Positions 7,694 through 14,959 of a stretch of DNA of 32,185 bases are shown here, piece after piece. Position 1 is the stretch's first letter, and the number at the start of each line of letters is the position of its first letter. The DNA is taken from contig CAKPNA010000010.1 in the NCBI GenBank assembly GCA_934168275.1, forward strand, positions 1 to 32,185, written 5' to 3'. The translations under genes and the position numbers were made by a program. Below the pieces are notes generated by a model that was not told the origin of the DNA, ran no database searches, and saw only the letters and a program-made list of their open reading frames with translations. Origin of the DNA: an uncultured Bacilli bacterium (lineage in GTDB: Bacteria > Bacillota_I > Bacilli_A > RF39 > UBA660).

Positions 7694-8467
7694 TTATTTA
7701 ACTAATTTTTTTATAGTATTAATAGCATTTTTTTCTATTCGAGATATTTGAGCTTGACTAATTTTTAGTTCACTAGCTATTTCCATTTGTGTTTTACCAA
7801 TTATGTATCTATCATTTAATACTTGTTGTTCTCTTATACTGAGTTTATTAATAGCTTTTTCGATAGACATTCTAGTTTCTAGATTGCCATCATCTTTTTT
7901 ATCCGCTATTTGATCAAATAAATAGATAGTATCGCCACCATCATTATATATTGGTTCATACATACTAACGGGTTCACGTAATGATTCGATAGCATTTACT
8001 ACTTCATATTCAGATATTCCTAATAATTCCGCTATTTGTTTATTAGTAGGTTCTTTACCATCACTTGTTGTTAATTCTTCTTTTAGTTTTAACGTTTTAT
8101 AAGCAATATCCTTAATACTTCTAGATATTCTAAGAGAGGAATTATCTCTTAAATACCTTTTTATTTCTCCTACTATCATTGGGCAGGCATAGGTTGATAA
8201 TTTTACATCATAGGATGTATCAAAATTATCAATAGCTTTGACTAGTCCTAGACATCCTACTTGAAATAAGTCATCCAAATTATCTGTTTTATTATAAAAC
8301 TTTTTTAATATAGATAATACCAATTTCATATTACCTTCGATTAATTCATCACGAGCAAAGGGATCTCCTTCATTCATTTTTTTAAATAATTCTATTGTTT
8401 CTTGATTACTTAATACTTTAATATTCGCAGTATTCACGCCACAAATTTCTACTTTATGACGTGCCAT
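7694..8467 (-). CDS. sigG: Late forespore sigma factor SigG
   Basis: Directs RNA polymerase to late forespore genes such as SASP genes. The N terminus MARHKVEICGVNT is the diagnostic SigG start. Region 2 spans about 39-110 (DDLFQVGCLGLVKAIDNFD, STYACPMIVGEIKRYLRD), region 3 about 120-175, and region 4 about 200-257 with the helix-turn-helix TQMEIASELKISQAQISRIE. At 257 residues it is the normal length. AAAGGAGATAATAT precedes the ATG. Upstream, GTATA (8517-8513) with a loose CAATATTA element (8494-8487) could be a SigF/SigG-type promoter, but this is weak. In many relatives spoIIGA and sigE lie directly upstream; here spoIIGA is about 14 kb away and sigE is not in the window. Confidence 0.95.
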   Translation of the reverse strand: MARHKVEICGVNTANIKVLSNQETIELFKKMNEGDPFARDELIEGNMKLVLSILKKFYNKTDNLDDLFQVGCLGLVKAIDNFDTSYDVKLSTYACPMIVGEIKRYLRDNSSLRISRSIKDIAYKTLKLKEELTTSDGKEPTNKQIAELLGISEYEVVNAIESLREPVSMYEPIYNDGGDTIYLFDQIADKKDDGNLETRMSIEKAINKLSIREQQVLNDRYIIGKTQMEIASELKISQAQISRIEKNAINTIKKLVK

Positions 8468-8516
8468 ATATTATCTCCTTTCAAGATAATATTGGTATTA
8501 TTTTACTAATTTTATA

Positions 8517-8543
8517 CAAAAAAACTTCGCTTTTATACGAAGT
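8517..8543 (-). terminator. Intrinsic terminator of the NAGPA-domain gene
   Basis: On the minus strand AAACTTCG, loop TATAAAAG, CGAAGTTT is followed by TTTTTG, just after the stop at 8553. Confidence 0.85.
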
Positions 8544-8552
8544 TTAAAGTCA

Positions 8553-9602
8553 TTACTTTTGTAAGATAAATCCAGTAGCAATTGGTCTTGTTGCTTCCAT
8601 GTTGGACCAATTTATTGGTCTATTAATTATTTTATTGTTAACTACTAGAACACTAGAGTTTCCTCCATCAAGATTAGCAGCATTGTAAGCACCATATCTT
8701 AACATTATTTTAGCTAGGTCAGCAACTGAAGCTCCGACAGAATCAACTCTTCTTCCATCTATTACTAAAAATAATACAATACCATCTTTTCTTTGGCCAA
8801 TGGCAGTTCTTGGATGGATTCCATAGCCACCATTACCTTGAACAATAGCAGATTTACCATTAACAACTAGGAATGGTCCAAATTCAACAGCATCTCTAAC
8901 TCCGGCAGCAATTGCTTCTTTAGCGGTTGCATCTCCTAAATATAATTTATTATCTTCAGTAAATCCTATTACTCCACCACCATGTGATCTTGAACTTACT
9001 GAAGATATAATTTTGCCATCTTTTATTACTATTCCTTGAACTAATCCCCCTGTACCAACACCATTAGGGTCCAAGAAACCACTGCCATTAATAGCCACAA
9101 GAGCATTATTTTCTTTAGCCATATCTGTCAGATATTGACCATTGTATCCTAAATATTTACTAGTAACTAATTTTATTTTAGATGGATCATAGATGACTGC
9201 TAAATAAGCGTCATACCCATTTTCTCTAAATTTAATTATTTTATACTTTTCTCCCTTTTCATGGGTAAGTACTTCTTTATCATATTCATCTTTATAAGTA
9301 GTACTACTAGTACTACCATCATTAATATCTATTAAATCTAAGTTAGTATCTTCATCAGGTTCAATTACTTTATTATAAGCGAGTACTTTATTTATTGTTT
9401 TATCACTATAAAATATTGTTGCTAGATATTGATGATTCATGGTTGTCATAGCGGTAGTAATTAAATAATCTCTGAAACCGGAATATGGTCCATATAATAG
9501 AAATAATCCACTAGATAGTCCTACCAAAAATATTGTAATTAAAGTAATACGTACTTTCTTTTTAAGCCTTCTTTTTTTAGCTTTCTTGACTGTTTTCACC
9601 AT
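8553..9602 (-). CDS. Membrane-anchored phosphodiester glycosidase (NAGPA domain)
   Basis: A protein of 349 residues with a very basic N terminus (KKAKKRRLKKK), a transmembrane segment at about 16-38, and an extracellular NAGPA domain. Recognisable motifs are NALVAINGSGF, GGLVQGIVI, HPRTAIGQRKDG, LFLVIDGRR and NLDGGNSS (DGG near 312-314), which form the conserved active-site region of the exopolysaccharide phosphodiester glycosidase family. Related bacterial proteins are thought to act on cell-surface polysaccharide or wall teichoic acid, but the substrate here is unknown. An ATG at 9644 is in frame, but the ATG at 9602 has AAGAGGTTGATAACA in front of it and fits the basic-then-hydrophobic N terminus better. 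It overlaps the upstream gene by 26 nt, so the two are coupled. Confidence 0.85.
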   Translation of the reverse strand: MVKTVKKAKKRRLKKKVRITLITIFLVGLSSGLFLLYGPYSGFRDYLITTAMTTMNHQYLATIFYSDKTINKVLAYNKVIEPDEDTNLDLIDINDGSTSSTTYKDEYDKEVLTHEKGEKYKIIKFRENGYDAYLAVIYDPSKIKLVTSKYLGYNGQYLTDMAKENNALVAINGSGFLDPNGVGTGGLVQGIVIKDGKIISSVSSRSHGGGVIGFTEDNKLYLGDATAKEAIAAGVRDAVEFGPFLVVNGKSAIVQGNGGYGIHPRTAIGQRKDGIVLFLVIDGRRVDSVGASVADLAKIMLRYGAYNAANLDGGNSSVLVVNNKIINRPINWSNMEATRPIATGFILQK

Positions 9603-10131
9603 TGTTATCAACCTCTTCATATTTATTATCTTTATTATAATCAATATATTCTTTATATATACTAGAATATTGTTCTAATTTATTTTCACTTAATTCTTCT
9701 TCATTATATAGTGTTAACTTTTTATTAAAATTATTAACATCATTTATATAAATATTTACTAATTTTTCATAAGTTATTTTATATTTATTACATACTTTAT
9801 CATTAAGGCCTATTTTACAATTATTATCTAAGACATTAATATTTTCTTTAATATCTTTTAATATTTTAGAATAGTCATCAAATAATTTAATATCATTATC
9901 ATATTCATCTTCTATTGTACTATAATAAAATTCATTAATAATTAATTTAGCATCTTCTCTTATATTATTATACCTTTCAACATTTTTTACTAAGCCTTGA
10001 TAAGCACTTTCTATATTATCTTTTCTTTTTTGATTATTCTTTTTATTAACGATAATAATAGTTATAATAGCAATTACTACTATAGTTATAATAATACTTC
10101 CTATTACTATTATTTTCTTTTTACTACTCAT
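9577..10131 (-). CDS. Unknown single-pass membrane protein with helical ectodomain
   Basis: I do not recognise this 184-residue protein. The N terminus has the basic MSSKKK followed by one strong transmembrane helix at about 7-28. The rest is acidic, Asn/Lys-rich and predicted helical (possible coiled coil 40-100), with two cysteines near 106 and 114 that could pair outside the cell. The C terminus (DNNGENSQES) is low complexity. It is coupled by overlap to the downstream NAGPA-domain gene, so a shared envelope role is likely. AGGTGAG precedes the ATG. Confidence 0.7.
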   Translation of the reverse strand: MSSKKKIIVIGSIIITIVVIAIITIIIVNKKNNQKRKDNIESAYQGLVKNVERYNNIREDAKLIINEFYYSTIEDEYDNDIKLFDDYSKILKDIKENINVLDNNCKIGLNDKVCNKYKITYEKLVNIYINDVNNFNKKLTLYNEEELSENKLEQYSSIYKEYIDYNKDNKYEEVDNNGENSQES

Positions 10132-10186
10132 TTATAACTCACCTATAATATATTCTACTACAAATGATTTTTTTTATAAAGAAAAA

Positions 10187-10244
10187 AAGTATAAAATATT
10201 TAAAATATGACAAAATATTGTCTAATATTTTATATTTTATACTT
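10187..10244 (-). terminator. Long AT-rich hairpin terminator after the OapA-like gene
   Basis: On the minus strand a long imperfect inverted repeat, starting AAGTATAAAATAT and ending ATATTTTATACTT, spans about 58 nt and is followed by seven Ts. It begins two bases after the stop codon. It is unusually long for a terminator in this window, where most arms are 7-12 bp. Confidence 0.8.
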
Positions 10245-10245
10245 A

Positions 10246-10761
10246 TTATTTATGTTCCGTTATCGATAATATTTTAGATACTATTCTAGTAATATTTTCA
10301 CTTTTATTGACAGCTACTTTCTTTCCTAAGGCTTTACCACCGATTGTTAGTGATGATATTGTAGCAGTTACTAATAAACTGCAAATAATTGAGTCTTTAG
10401 CAATAGAAGTAGCAATAATTACTCCGGCAGTACCTGAGACAATACCGCATATATCACCAATTACATCATTACAGAATGATGAAACTTTATCTTTATTTTT
10501 AATTAATTTAATAGCAGTTTTAGCACCTTTTATTTTACGAGAAGCCATAGCATGAAAGGGATGCTCAGCACATGTCGTAACGGCTACTCCAATCATATCA
10601 AAGATTATTCCTATTAAGATAACAGTTAATAATACCAATAATTCAATAGCAAAATTAGATTTCTTTAATATTGTTTCAGATAGATATGAGAATATCATAG
10701 ATATAACAAATGTTAAACTAGTTATCAATAATATCCATTTAATATTTTGTTTACTTTTCAT
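10246..10761 (-). CDS. oapA: OapA-like CorB/CNNM-related membrane protein (OLE RNA partner)
   Basis: A 171-residue integral membrane protein with four hydrophobic segments (about 9-30, 37-60, 95-120, 125-145). The central region FDMIGVAVTTCAEHPFHAMASRK with VSSFCNDVIGDICGIVSG matches the short proteins annotated as Mg2+/Co2+ transporter CorB, related to the DUF21 membrane domain of CNNM/CorB transporters, but without CBS domains. The OLE-associated protein OapA of Bacillus halodurans belongs to this type, is encoded directly downstream of OLE RNA, and binds it at the membrane. Here the gene starts 22 nt downstream of the terminator hairpin of a roughly 620-nt noncoding RNA, which is the same arrangement. 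The start is set by AGGAGTGAATT before ATG. Family assignment is from memory of motif and context; a profile search would settle it. Confidence 0.8.
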   Translation of the reverse strand: MKSKQNIKWILLITSLTFVISMIFSYLSETILKKSNFAIELLVLLTVILIGIIFDMIGVAVTTCAEHPFHAMASRKIKGAKTAIKLIKNKDKVSSFCNDVIGDICGIVSGTAGVIIATSIAKDSIICSLLVTATISSLTIGGKALGKKVAVNKSENITRIVSKILSITEHK

Positions 10762-10783
10762 AATTCACTCCTATGTAAATGAA

Positions 10784-10802
10784 AAAGGCAATAATTGCCT
10801 TT
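10784..10802 (-). terminator. Weak terminator between the OLE-like RNA and oapA
   Basis: On the minus strand AAAGGCAA, loop TTA, TTGCCTTT is followed by only two further Ts. The short U tract suggests partial readthrough into oapA, giving both free RNA and an RNA-oapA transcript. Confidence 0.65.
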
Positions 10803-11404
10803 AATCACTACTTATTTATCATATGGCATTAATATAGTTAACTTTGCGCCTTAGGTCAAGTAGGGTTTCCCTATTCTCTACATAGACGTTACCATCTATG
10901 CGGTTCCCCTTTAAAGAGAATAATATAAAGTCGCCTATTATATGACTTGATTGCCACTTAGTACACACCATAATCCTATATTATGACACTCTAGGAGTTT
11001 TCCTCACCAATTGTTTATTAGTTATTCTTTTTTGCAATGATAGTTTCATGTTGCAATACTTAAAATAGTTATAGCTATTAACATATTATAAGCTGATCAA
11101 CAATTCCCTATCATCACGCAAGACAAGCTACACTACTCGTAAATTCAATACATAGTAGGTTTAATCCTAAGTCATAGTATTTCATCAACTGTTGTGTATA
11201 GATCTACTACAAGATTAGGTCTCCATGAAAATTGGAACGGGTATCGTATGCCATTACGGTCGCCCAACTTTCTTACCACTCAGCACTCGCCCCAAATTGG
11301 GCATAAGAAGCAAGCACCATGTGTTTCACAGTTGTGCTCTTTAACGGATTTTTAGGCCCGTCTTCGTAATAAACTTAATTGACTAGAATAATGTGCCACA
11401 CGTA
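10784..11404 (-). ncRNA. ole: Large structured noncoding RNA, probable OLE RNA
   Basis: This 620-nt stretch holds no ORF of note, is more GC-balanced than the surrounding intergenic DNA, and is bracketed by a consensus promoter and a terminator. Many local helices are visible on the minus strand: TGTG-AAA-CACA (11322-11312), GCCC-AATTTG-GGGC (11303-11290), CATAAT-ATAGG-ATTATG (10984-10968), CATAGA-TGGTAACG-TCTATG (10901-10882), and TAGGG-AAA-CCCTA (10873-10861). OLE RNAs are about 600 nt and are found directly upstream of oapA, as here. I could not recall the OLE consensus well enough to align it base by base, so the call rests on size, structure density and the OapA-like neighbour. tmRNA, RNase P RNA and 6S RNA signatures were not found. 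Confidence 0.78.
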
Positions 11405-11410
11405 TTTGTA

Positions 11411-11439
11411 ATAATACCATATTTTGTTCATTTTGTCAA
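11411..11439 (-). promoter_or_regulatory. Near-consensus SigA promoter of the OLE-like RNA
   Basis: On the minus strand TTGACA (11439-11434), a 17-nt spacer and TATTAT (11416-11411). Transcription would start near 11404. It is one of the strongest promoters in the window, as expected for an abundant structural RNA. Confidence 0.85.
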
Positions 11440-11496
11440 ATTTTAGGTATTATATCAAATATTAGTAGTAGTATATTATATTGTTTTAGATATGAT

Positions 11497-12336
11497 TTAT
11501 GCTAGTAGAAAACTAGATAAAACTCCAACTAAAACCCCTACTACATAGATAATACTTAGTATTAATAAATTGTCTTTAATATTTTTATTAGTCTTAAATA
11601 AGATTAAAATGCCAAGGCCACTATTAGTTAATAAACCGGCTATTAGTGATGAAATATTAACTATTCCTTTAGCATACATTTCACTAATTATTACACTAGA
11701 AGCACAGTTAGGAATAAGTCCTACTAAACTAGATATTAATGGTCCAATAACATTATTATAAGATAATACTTTTTCTATATATGTATGGCCGTAGTATTCA
11801 ACTATAATATTTAGAATAAGAGAAAAGATAAATATAAATCCTGTTATAGAAATAGTATGTTTAATACTAGATAGTATTGGTTTATGATCACAATCACAAT
11901 GTGTTTCTTCGCATAGCTTATCAATAGTATTTTCAGAATTATTTTCCTCCTTAAAAATTATATCTACTAATAAACCTATTATAATACCTACTACTATCTT
12001 AATACTAAGTATTAACATTATCTTTTTTATGGCAATGTTTTCAGATAGTAATACCGGAATCATTTCATCAGAAGTAGATAAAAATATGGCTATTAATGTT
12101 CCTTTAGTAATTATTTTAGTAGCGTATAAGTTAGAGGCTGCCACTGAAAAACCGCATTGGGGAATAACTCCTAATATAGAACCTATTATCGGACCATATT
12201 TACCAGAAGATTTAGTTATATTAATACTTTTCTTACTAATATTATGTTCTAAATATTCCATTACTAAGAAAGCTATAAATAGAAATGGTACTATTTTTAA
12301 ACAATCAATAATTGTATCTAAGATAATTTCAGTCAT
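11497..12336 (-). CDS. Putative heavy-metal (Mn/As-type) exporter, ArsP_2-like permease
   Basis: A polytopic membrane protein of 279 residues with an internal two-fold repeat: GVIPQCGFSVAASNLYA followed by TKGTLIAIF, and later GLIPNCASSVIISEMYA followed by NISSLIAGLL. This repeat and the about ten hydrophobic segments are typical of the family called putative 10TM heavy-metal exporter (ArsP_2), also annotated as putative manganese transporter. A loop with CEETHCDCDHK near residue 145 is rich in Cys and His and could bind metal. Substrate is not proven. A TTG codon at 12351 extends the frame, but the ATG at 12336 sits behind GGTGGTGATATTT and is preferred. The gene lies upstream of the OLE-like RNA with no clear terminator between, so readthrough into it is possible. 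Confidence 0.8.
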   Translation of the reverse strand: MTEIILDTIIDCLKIVPFLFIAFLVMEYLEHNISKKSINITKSSGKYGPIIGSILGVIPQCGFSVAASNLYATKIITKGTLIAIFLSTSDEMIPVLLSENIAIKKIMLILSIKIVVGIIIGLLVDIIFKEENNSENTIDKLCEETHCDCDHKPILSSIKHTISITGFIFIFSLILNIIVEYYGHTYIEKVLSYNNVIGPLISSLVGLIPNCASSVIISEMYAKGIVNISSLIAGLLTNSGLGILILFKTNKNIKDNLLILSIIYVVGVLVGVLSSFLLA

Positions 12337-12352
12337 AAATATCACCACCAAA

Positions 12353-12381
12353 ATATTATCATATTATTTACTTTTTGGCAA
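12353..12381 (-). promoter_or_regulatory. Promoter of the metal-exporter-like gene
   Basis: On the minus strand TTGCCA (12381-12376), a 17-nt spacer and TAATAT (12358-12353). The start site would fall near 12346, leaving a 5' UTR of about 10 nt with the ribosome site at its very start. Confidence 0.6.
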
Positions 12382-12382
12382 G

Positions 12383-12408
12383 AAAAAAGATGTATATTGT
12401 GATATACA
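12383..12408 (-). terminator. Intrinsic terminator of the surface-protein gene
   Basis: On the minus strand TGTATAT, loop CACA, ATATACA is followed by TCTTTTTTC, starting next to the stop at 12410. Confidence 0.8.
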
Positions 12409-12409
12409 C

Positions 12410-13903
12410 CTATCCTACTATAAATGGATCTGTAGCAGTCCCTGATCCTCCTGTCATCGCTATCCCTGGTTTTAGGGATATTACTGGTCTTACTGCTCCA
12501 CTTGCATCATAAACACCACCATCCGCTCCTTTAAAATAACCAGCACCACCAATGTAAAGTACGTTAGGCGTCGAACTGGTAAAATCATATGGTGTCATAG
12601 TAGCATGCCACGTGCCAATTTTCAAATAAAATGTGCTATTTGCTAAGGTATGAACTGCTCCGGCATAAGCAGTTTCATCAGCCGTAATTAATGCAACTGG
12701 ATATGTTAAATTACCATTTCCATTATTTATATCCACCGTAAATCTATCTTTTAAATTTTTACATTTTAATGTTGGTGTTTTATTTACATCTAATCTATTT
12801 TTTGCTACAAAGTTTAATGTTGAACCATTAGTTGCATAACTTCTATCACTACAAAATACTGTATCCTCTAGTTTGTCTGTATAATTTGTCATATTATTTT
12901 TATACCATGTATCTATCGATGTTTTTATTGTTGAATTTGTTGTATTTGCCGTATCATCAATACTGCTTCCGTACATATACCCAACATATTTGGCATTATC
13001 CCTACTTGAATTAAATGCTGACTTTGCTATTGCAGAATTACCGCCTGTATTATTACATTGTCCATTTGATGGTACCCCATCATATATAAGTTTTACTCCA
13101 CCTGTTTCAGTGGTTCTTATAATTCTCCAGCACTTATTAGCAAATATTACTCTATTATCGACATTACCACGATAGTAATATACAGGTATCCCACTATCGG
13201 TATTAGTAGTCATATAAACGCCATTGGTATTATCCTGTTCAGATGTTTTACTAAAATCTATAGTAGTCGTTTTATTAGCGATACTTTCTATTTTATAATA
13301 TAAAGTTCCTGAATCTGCCGTTAAGCCAGCAACAGTCTTTAAACTGGGATTATTACTAGATGTTCCTTTCATTTTTACTGATATACTGCCTGATAGATTT
13401 TGTGTTTCCATTTCATCTAACCAAATATATAGATAGTATGTTTTAGAAAATGTATTACCTGTTCTTGTTATATTATCATAATCATTTTTTATTAACCATA
13501 TGTCGCTACCTTGAGTCTTACCTTTGAAACTGCCTCCAGCAACGATATCTTGCATACAGCTAGAACTGTTAGTAGTTAATACATACCTCATAGTATTTCT
13601 TTTAAAATCTTCACCTAGCGTTGCAATATTCATACCTATGCTGAACGATACTTTACCTCCAGATGTATTAGTAGCACTTGCTACTATCTTTTTCTTAATG
13701 GCATAACTACTAGTACACTTTGCCGGCATGAATGAAGTATTTGAATTACCTCCTCCATCTACTGTCATTGTTAAATTACCAGACTTTATTTGAGTAATAT
13801 TAGTGGCTACTGCACTTGCTGTTAAGTAGGCAAATGTTCCACCAAGACTTAGAAATATTATTGATATAATAAATAATGTTATATATAATCTTTTACTATT
13901 CAT
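12410..13903 (-). CDS. Exported surface protein with TasA/camelysin-like N terminus
   Basis: A 497-residue exported protein. The signal region (residues 5-27) ends in LGGTFAYLTASA, resembling SipW-dependent TasA/camelysin signals, and is followed by an all-beta region to about 200 (SGNLTMTVDGGG...). The C-terminal half (about 215-497) contains FANKCWRIIRT, a cysteine-rich middle, and the ending VRPVISLKPGI...GTATDPFIVG, similar in layout to DUF6273-type modules of surface proteins from gut Bacillota. Several Cys residues could form extracellular disulfides. No sortase motif or transmembrane C terminus is visible. Function unknown; matrix fibre or adhesin is possible. It is expressed behind a leader peptide and terminator hairpin, so attenuation is likely. 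AAAGGGCG precedes the ATG. Confidence 0.75.
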   Translation of the reverse strand: MNSKRLYITLFIISIIFLSLGGTFAYLTASAVATNITQIKSGNLTMTVDGGGNSNTSFMPAKCTSSYAIKKKIVASATNTSGGKVSFSIGMNIATLGEDFKRNTMRYVLTTNSSSCMQDIVAGGSFKGKTQGSDIWLIKNDYDNITRTGNTFSKTYYLYIWLDEMETQNLSGSISVKMKGTSSNNPSLKTVAGLTADSGTLYYKIESIANKTTTIDFSKTSEQDNTNGVYMTTNTDSGIPVYYYRGNVDNRVIFANKCWRIIRTTETGGVKLIYDGVPSNGQCNNTGGNSAIAKSAFNSSRDNAKYVGYMYGSSIDDTANTTNSTIKTSIDTWYKNNMTNYTDKLEDTVFCSDRSYATNGSTLNFVAKNRLDVNKTPTLKCKNLKDRFTVDINNGNGNLTYPVALITADETAYAGAVHTLANSTFYLKIGTWHATMTPYDFTSSTPNVLYIGGAGYFKGADGGVYDASGAVRPVISLKPGIAMTGGSGTATDPFIVG

Positions 13904-13924
13904 ACTTATACGCCCTTTCTTTAC

Positions 13925-13980
13925 AAATAAAAAACTACGATAAAAAGAGTCTAATCTCTTAAACTCTCTTTACCGTAGTT
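13925..13980 (-). terminator. Leader attenuator hairpin before the surface-protein gene
   Basis: On the minus strand an 18-bp stem (arms 13980-13963 and 13950-13933, two G-U pairs, no mismatch) with a 12-nt loop is followed by TTTTATTT. It lies between the leader ORF and the surface-protein ATG, inside one transcription unit, so it can act as an attenuator. Confidence 0.85.
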
Positions 13981-14007
13981 ATTATTTTGCTTAAACAAAC
14001 ATATGTA

Positions 14008-14067
14008 TTATTTGCCCCCCCCCCCTAGTAAACTTGGAGTTAACTTATTATTAACTTTATTATCCAT
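14008..14067 (-). CDS. Leader peptide with G11 homopolymer tract
   Basis: A 19-codon ORF encoding MDNKVNNKLTPSLLGGGGK, preceded by an excellent site (AAAGGAGTTAATAATT before ATG). The glycine codons are an uninterrupted run of 11 Gs (14025-14015), extraordinary in such AT-rich DNA. It sits 28 nt before an 18-bp terminator hairpin and about 100 nt before the surface-protein gene, downstream of a good promoter. With 11 Gs the peptide stops before the hairpin. With 12 it stops 10 nt before it. With 10 or 13 the frame reads through the 5' arm and stops in the loop. A regulatory leader is therefore more likely than a functional peptide. No homologue is known to me. Confidence 0.65.
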   Translation of the reverse strand: MDNKVNNKLTPSLLGGGGK

Positions 14068-14131
14068 AATTATTAACTCCTTTCTACTTAGGAAGAAATA
14101 CTTTGTTTGTTTATTTTCTTACCTTAAATTA

Positions 14132-14160
14132 ATTATATAACAGTTTGTATTGTTATGCAA
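14132..14160 (-). promoter_or_regulatory. SigA promoter of the leader peptide and surface protein
   Basis: On the minus strand TTGCAT (14160-14155), 17-nt spacer, TATAAT (14137-14132). The start site would be near 14125, giving a leader of about 220 nt before the surface-protein gene. Confidence 0.75.
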
Positions 14161-14164
14161 GTAC

Positions 14165-14914
14165 TTATTTGTTAATTTTCCTTTCTTGAATAAAACTATT
14201 TATATATAAAGTTAATTTTATTGGGGATATTTTAGCAAATATTCTTAATAGTTTCATATTACTTGGGATAATTAATAGTTTGTTTTTAAACATATTATCA
14301 ATAGCGTACTTACTCGCCTTTTTACTGTCTAAACCTTTAACATTAAAGTGGCAATTAGCAACATTATTAAAGTTAGTATTAACAGGGCCGGGACAAAATA
14401 TAGATATTTTAACGTTTGATTTATCTCTTTTTAATTCTTGATATATAGCTAATGATAGACTTGTTATATAGTTTTTAGTAGCATAGTAAGTTGCCATGTA
14501 AGGTCCGGGCATAAATCCCGCCATAGAGGATACATTTAAGATATGTCCTTTATCTTTTTTTATAAAGTCTTGTAAGAATAATTTTGTTAAGATATGGTAG
14601 GCTTTAATGTTTAGATCAATCATATCTATTTCTTTAGAAAGAGATGTTTCACTAAAGTTTCCGGCATCGCCAAAACCGGCATTATTTATTAATATATCAA
14701 TATTTTCTTTTTTTAATTCATTATATAAGTTATAACAATTATCTTCTTTAGTTAAGTCATATTCATATATTTTTACATTCTTATAATCTTTATATATATC
14801 TTTTAATGTTTGTTTATTTCTTGATACAACATACACTTCATGATTATTTTCTAAAAGATATAATGCCATATCTTTACCCATTCCGGAAGATGCTCCTGTT
14901 ATTAATATTTTCAT
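14165..14914 (-). CDS. Short-chain dehydrogenase/reductase (classical SDR)
   Basis: A cytoplasmic NAD(P)-dependent oxidoreductase of 249 residues. The cofactor motif TGASSGMG is at 6-13, NNAG at 77-80, catalytic Ser at 130 and YxxxK at 143-147, with the usual 13-residue Ser-Tyr spacing; PGPVNTNF follows. The Arg at the end of beta-2 (VVSRN) suggests NADP preference. The substrate is unknown. An in-frame ATG at 14959 exists, but the ATG at 14914 follows AAGGAACAAAT and begins with the expected MKILITG strand. It is the last gene of the long secDF-rsh operon, 45 nt after the bactofilin-like gene. Confidence 0.9.
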   Translation of the reverse strand: MKILITGASSGMGKDMALYLLENNHEVYVVSRNKQTLKDIYKDYKNVKIYEYDLTKEDNCYNLYNELKKENIDILINNAGFGDAGNFSETSLSKEIDMIDLNIKAYHILTKLFLQDFIKKDKGHILNVSSMAGFMPGPYMATYYATKNYITSLSLAIYQELKRDKSNVKISIFCPGPVNTNFNNVANCHFNVKGLDSKKASKYAIDNMFKNKLLIIPSNMKLLRIFAKISPIKLTLYINSFIQERKINK

Positions 14915-14959
14915 ATTTGTTCCTTTCTTATAAGAAAATAAATGGTTAATAATAACCAC

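Noticed and set aside
10784..11404. tmRNA, RNase P RNA, 6S RNA or group I/II intron
   Set aside because: I found no tRNA-like ends or tag ORF, no RNase P type B core motifs, no long 6S-like rod and no intron-encoded protein. Size and the OapA-like neighbour fit OLE better.
12029..12445. Plus-strand ORF of 138 codons
   Set aside because: It is antisense to the exporter-like gene and runs through its promoter and the surface-protein terminator; its hydrophobicity mirrors the opposite strand.
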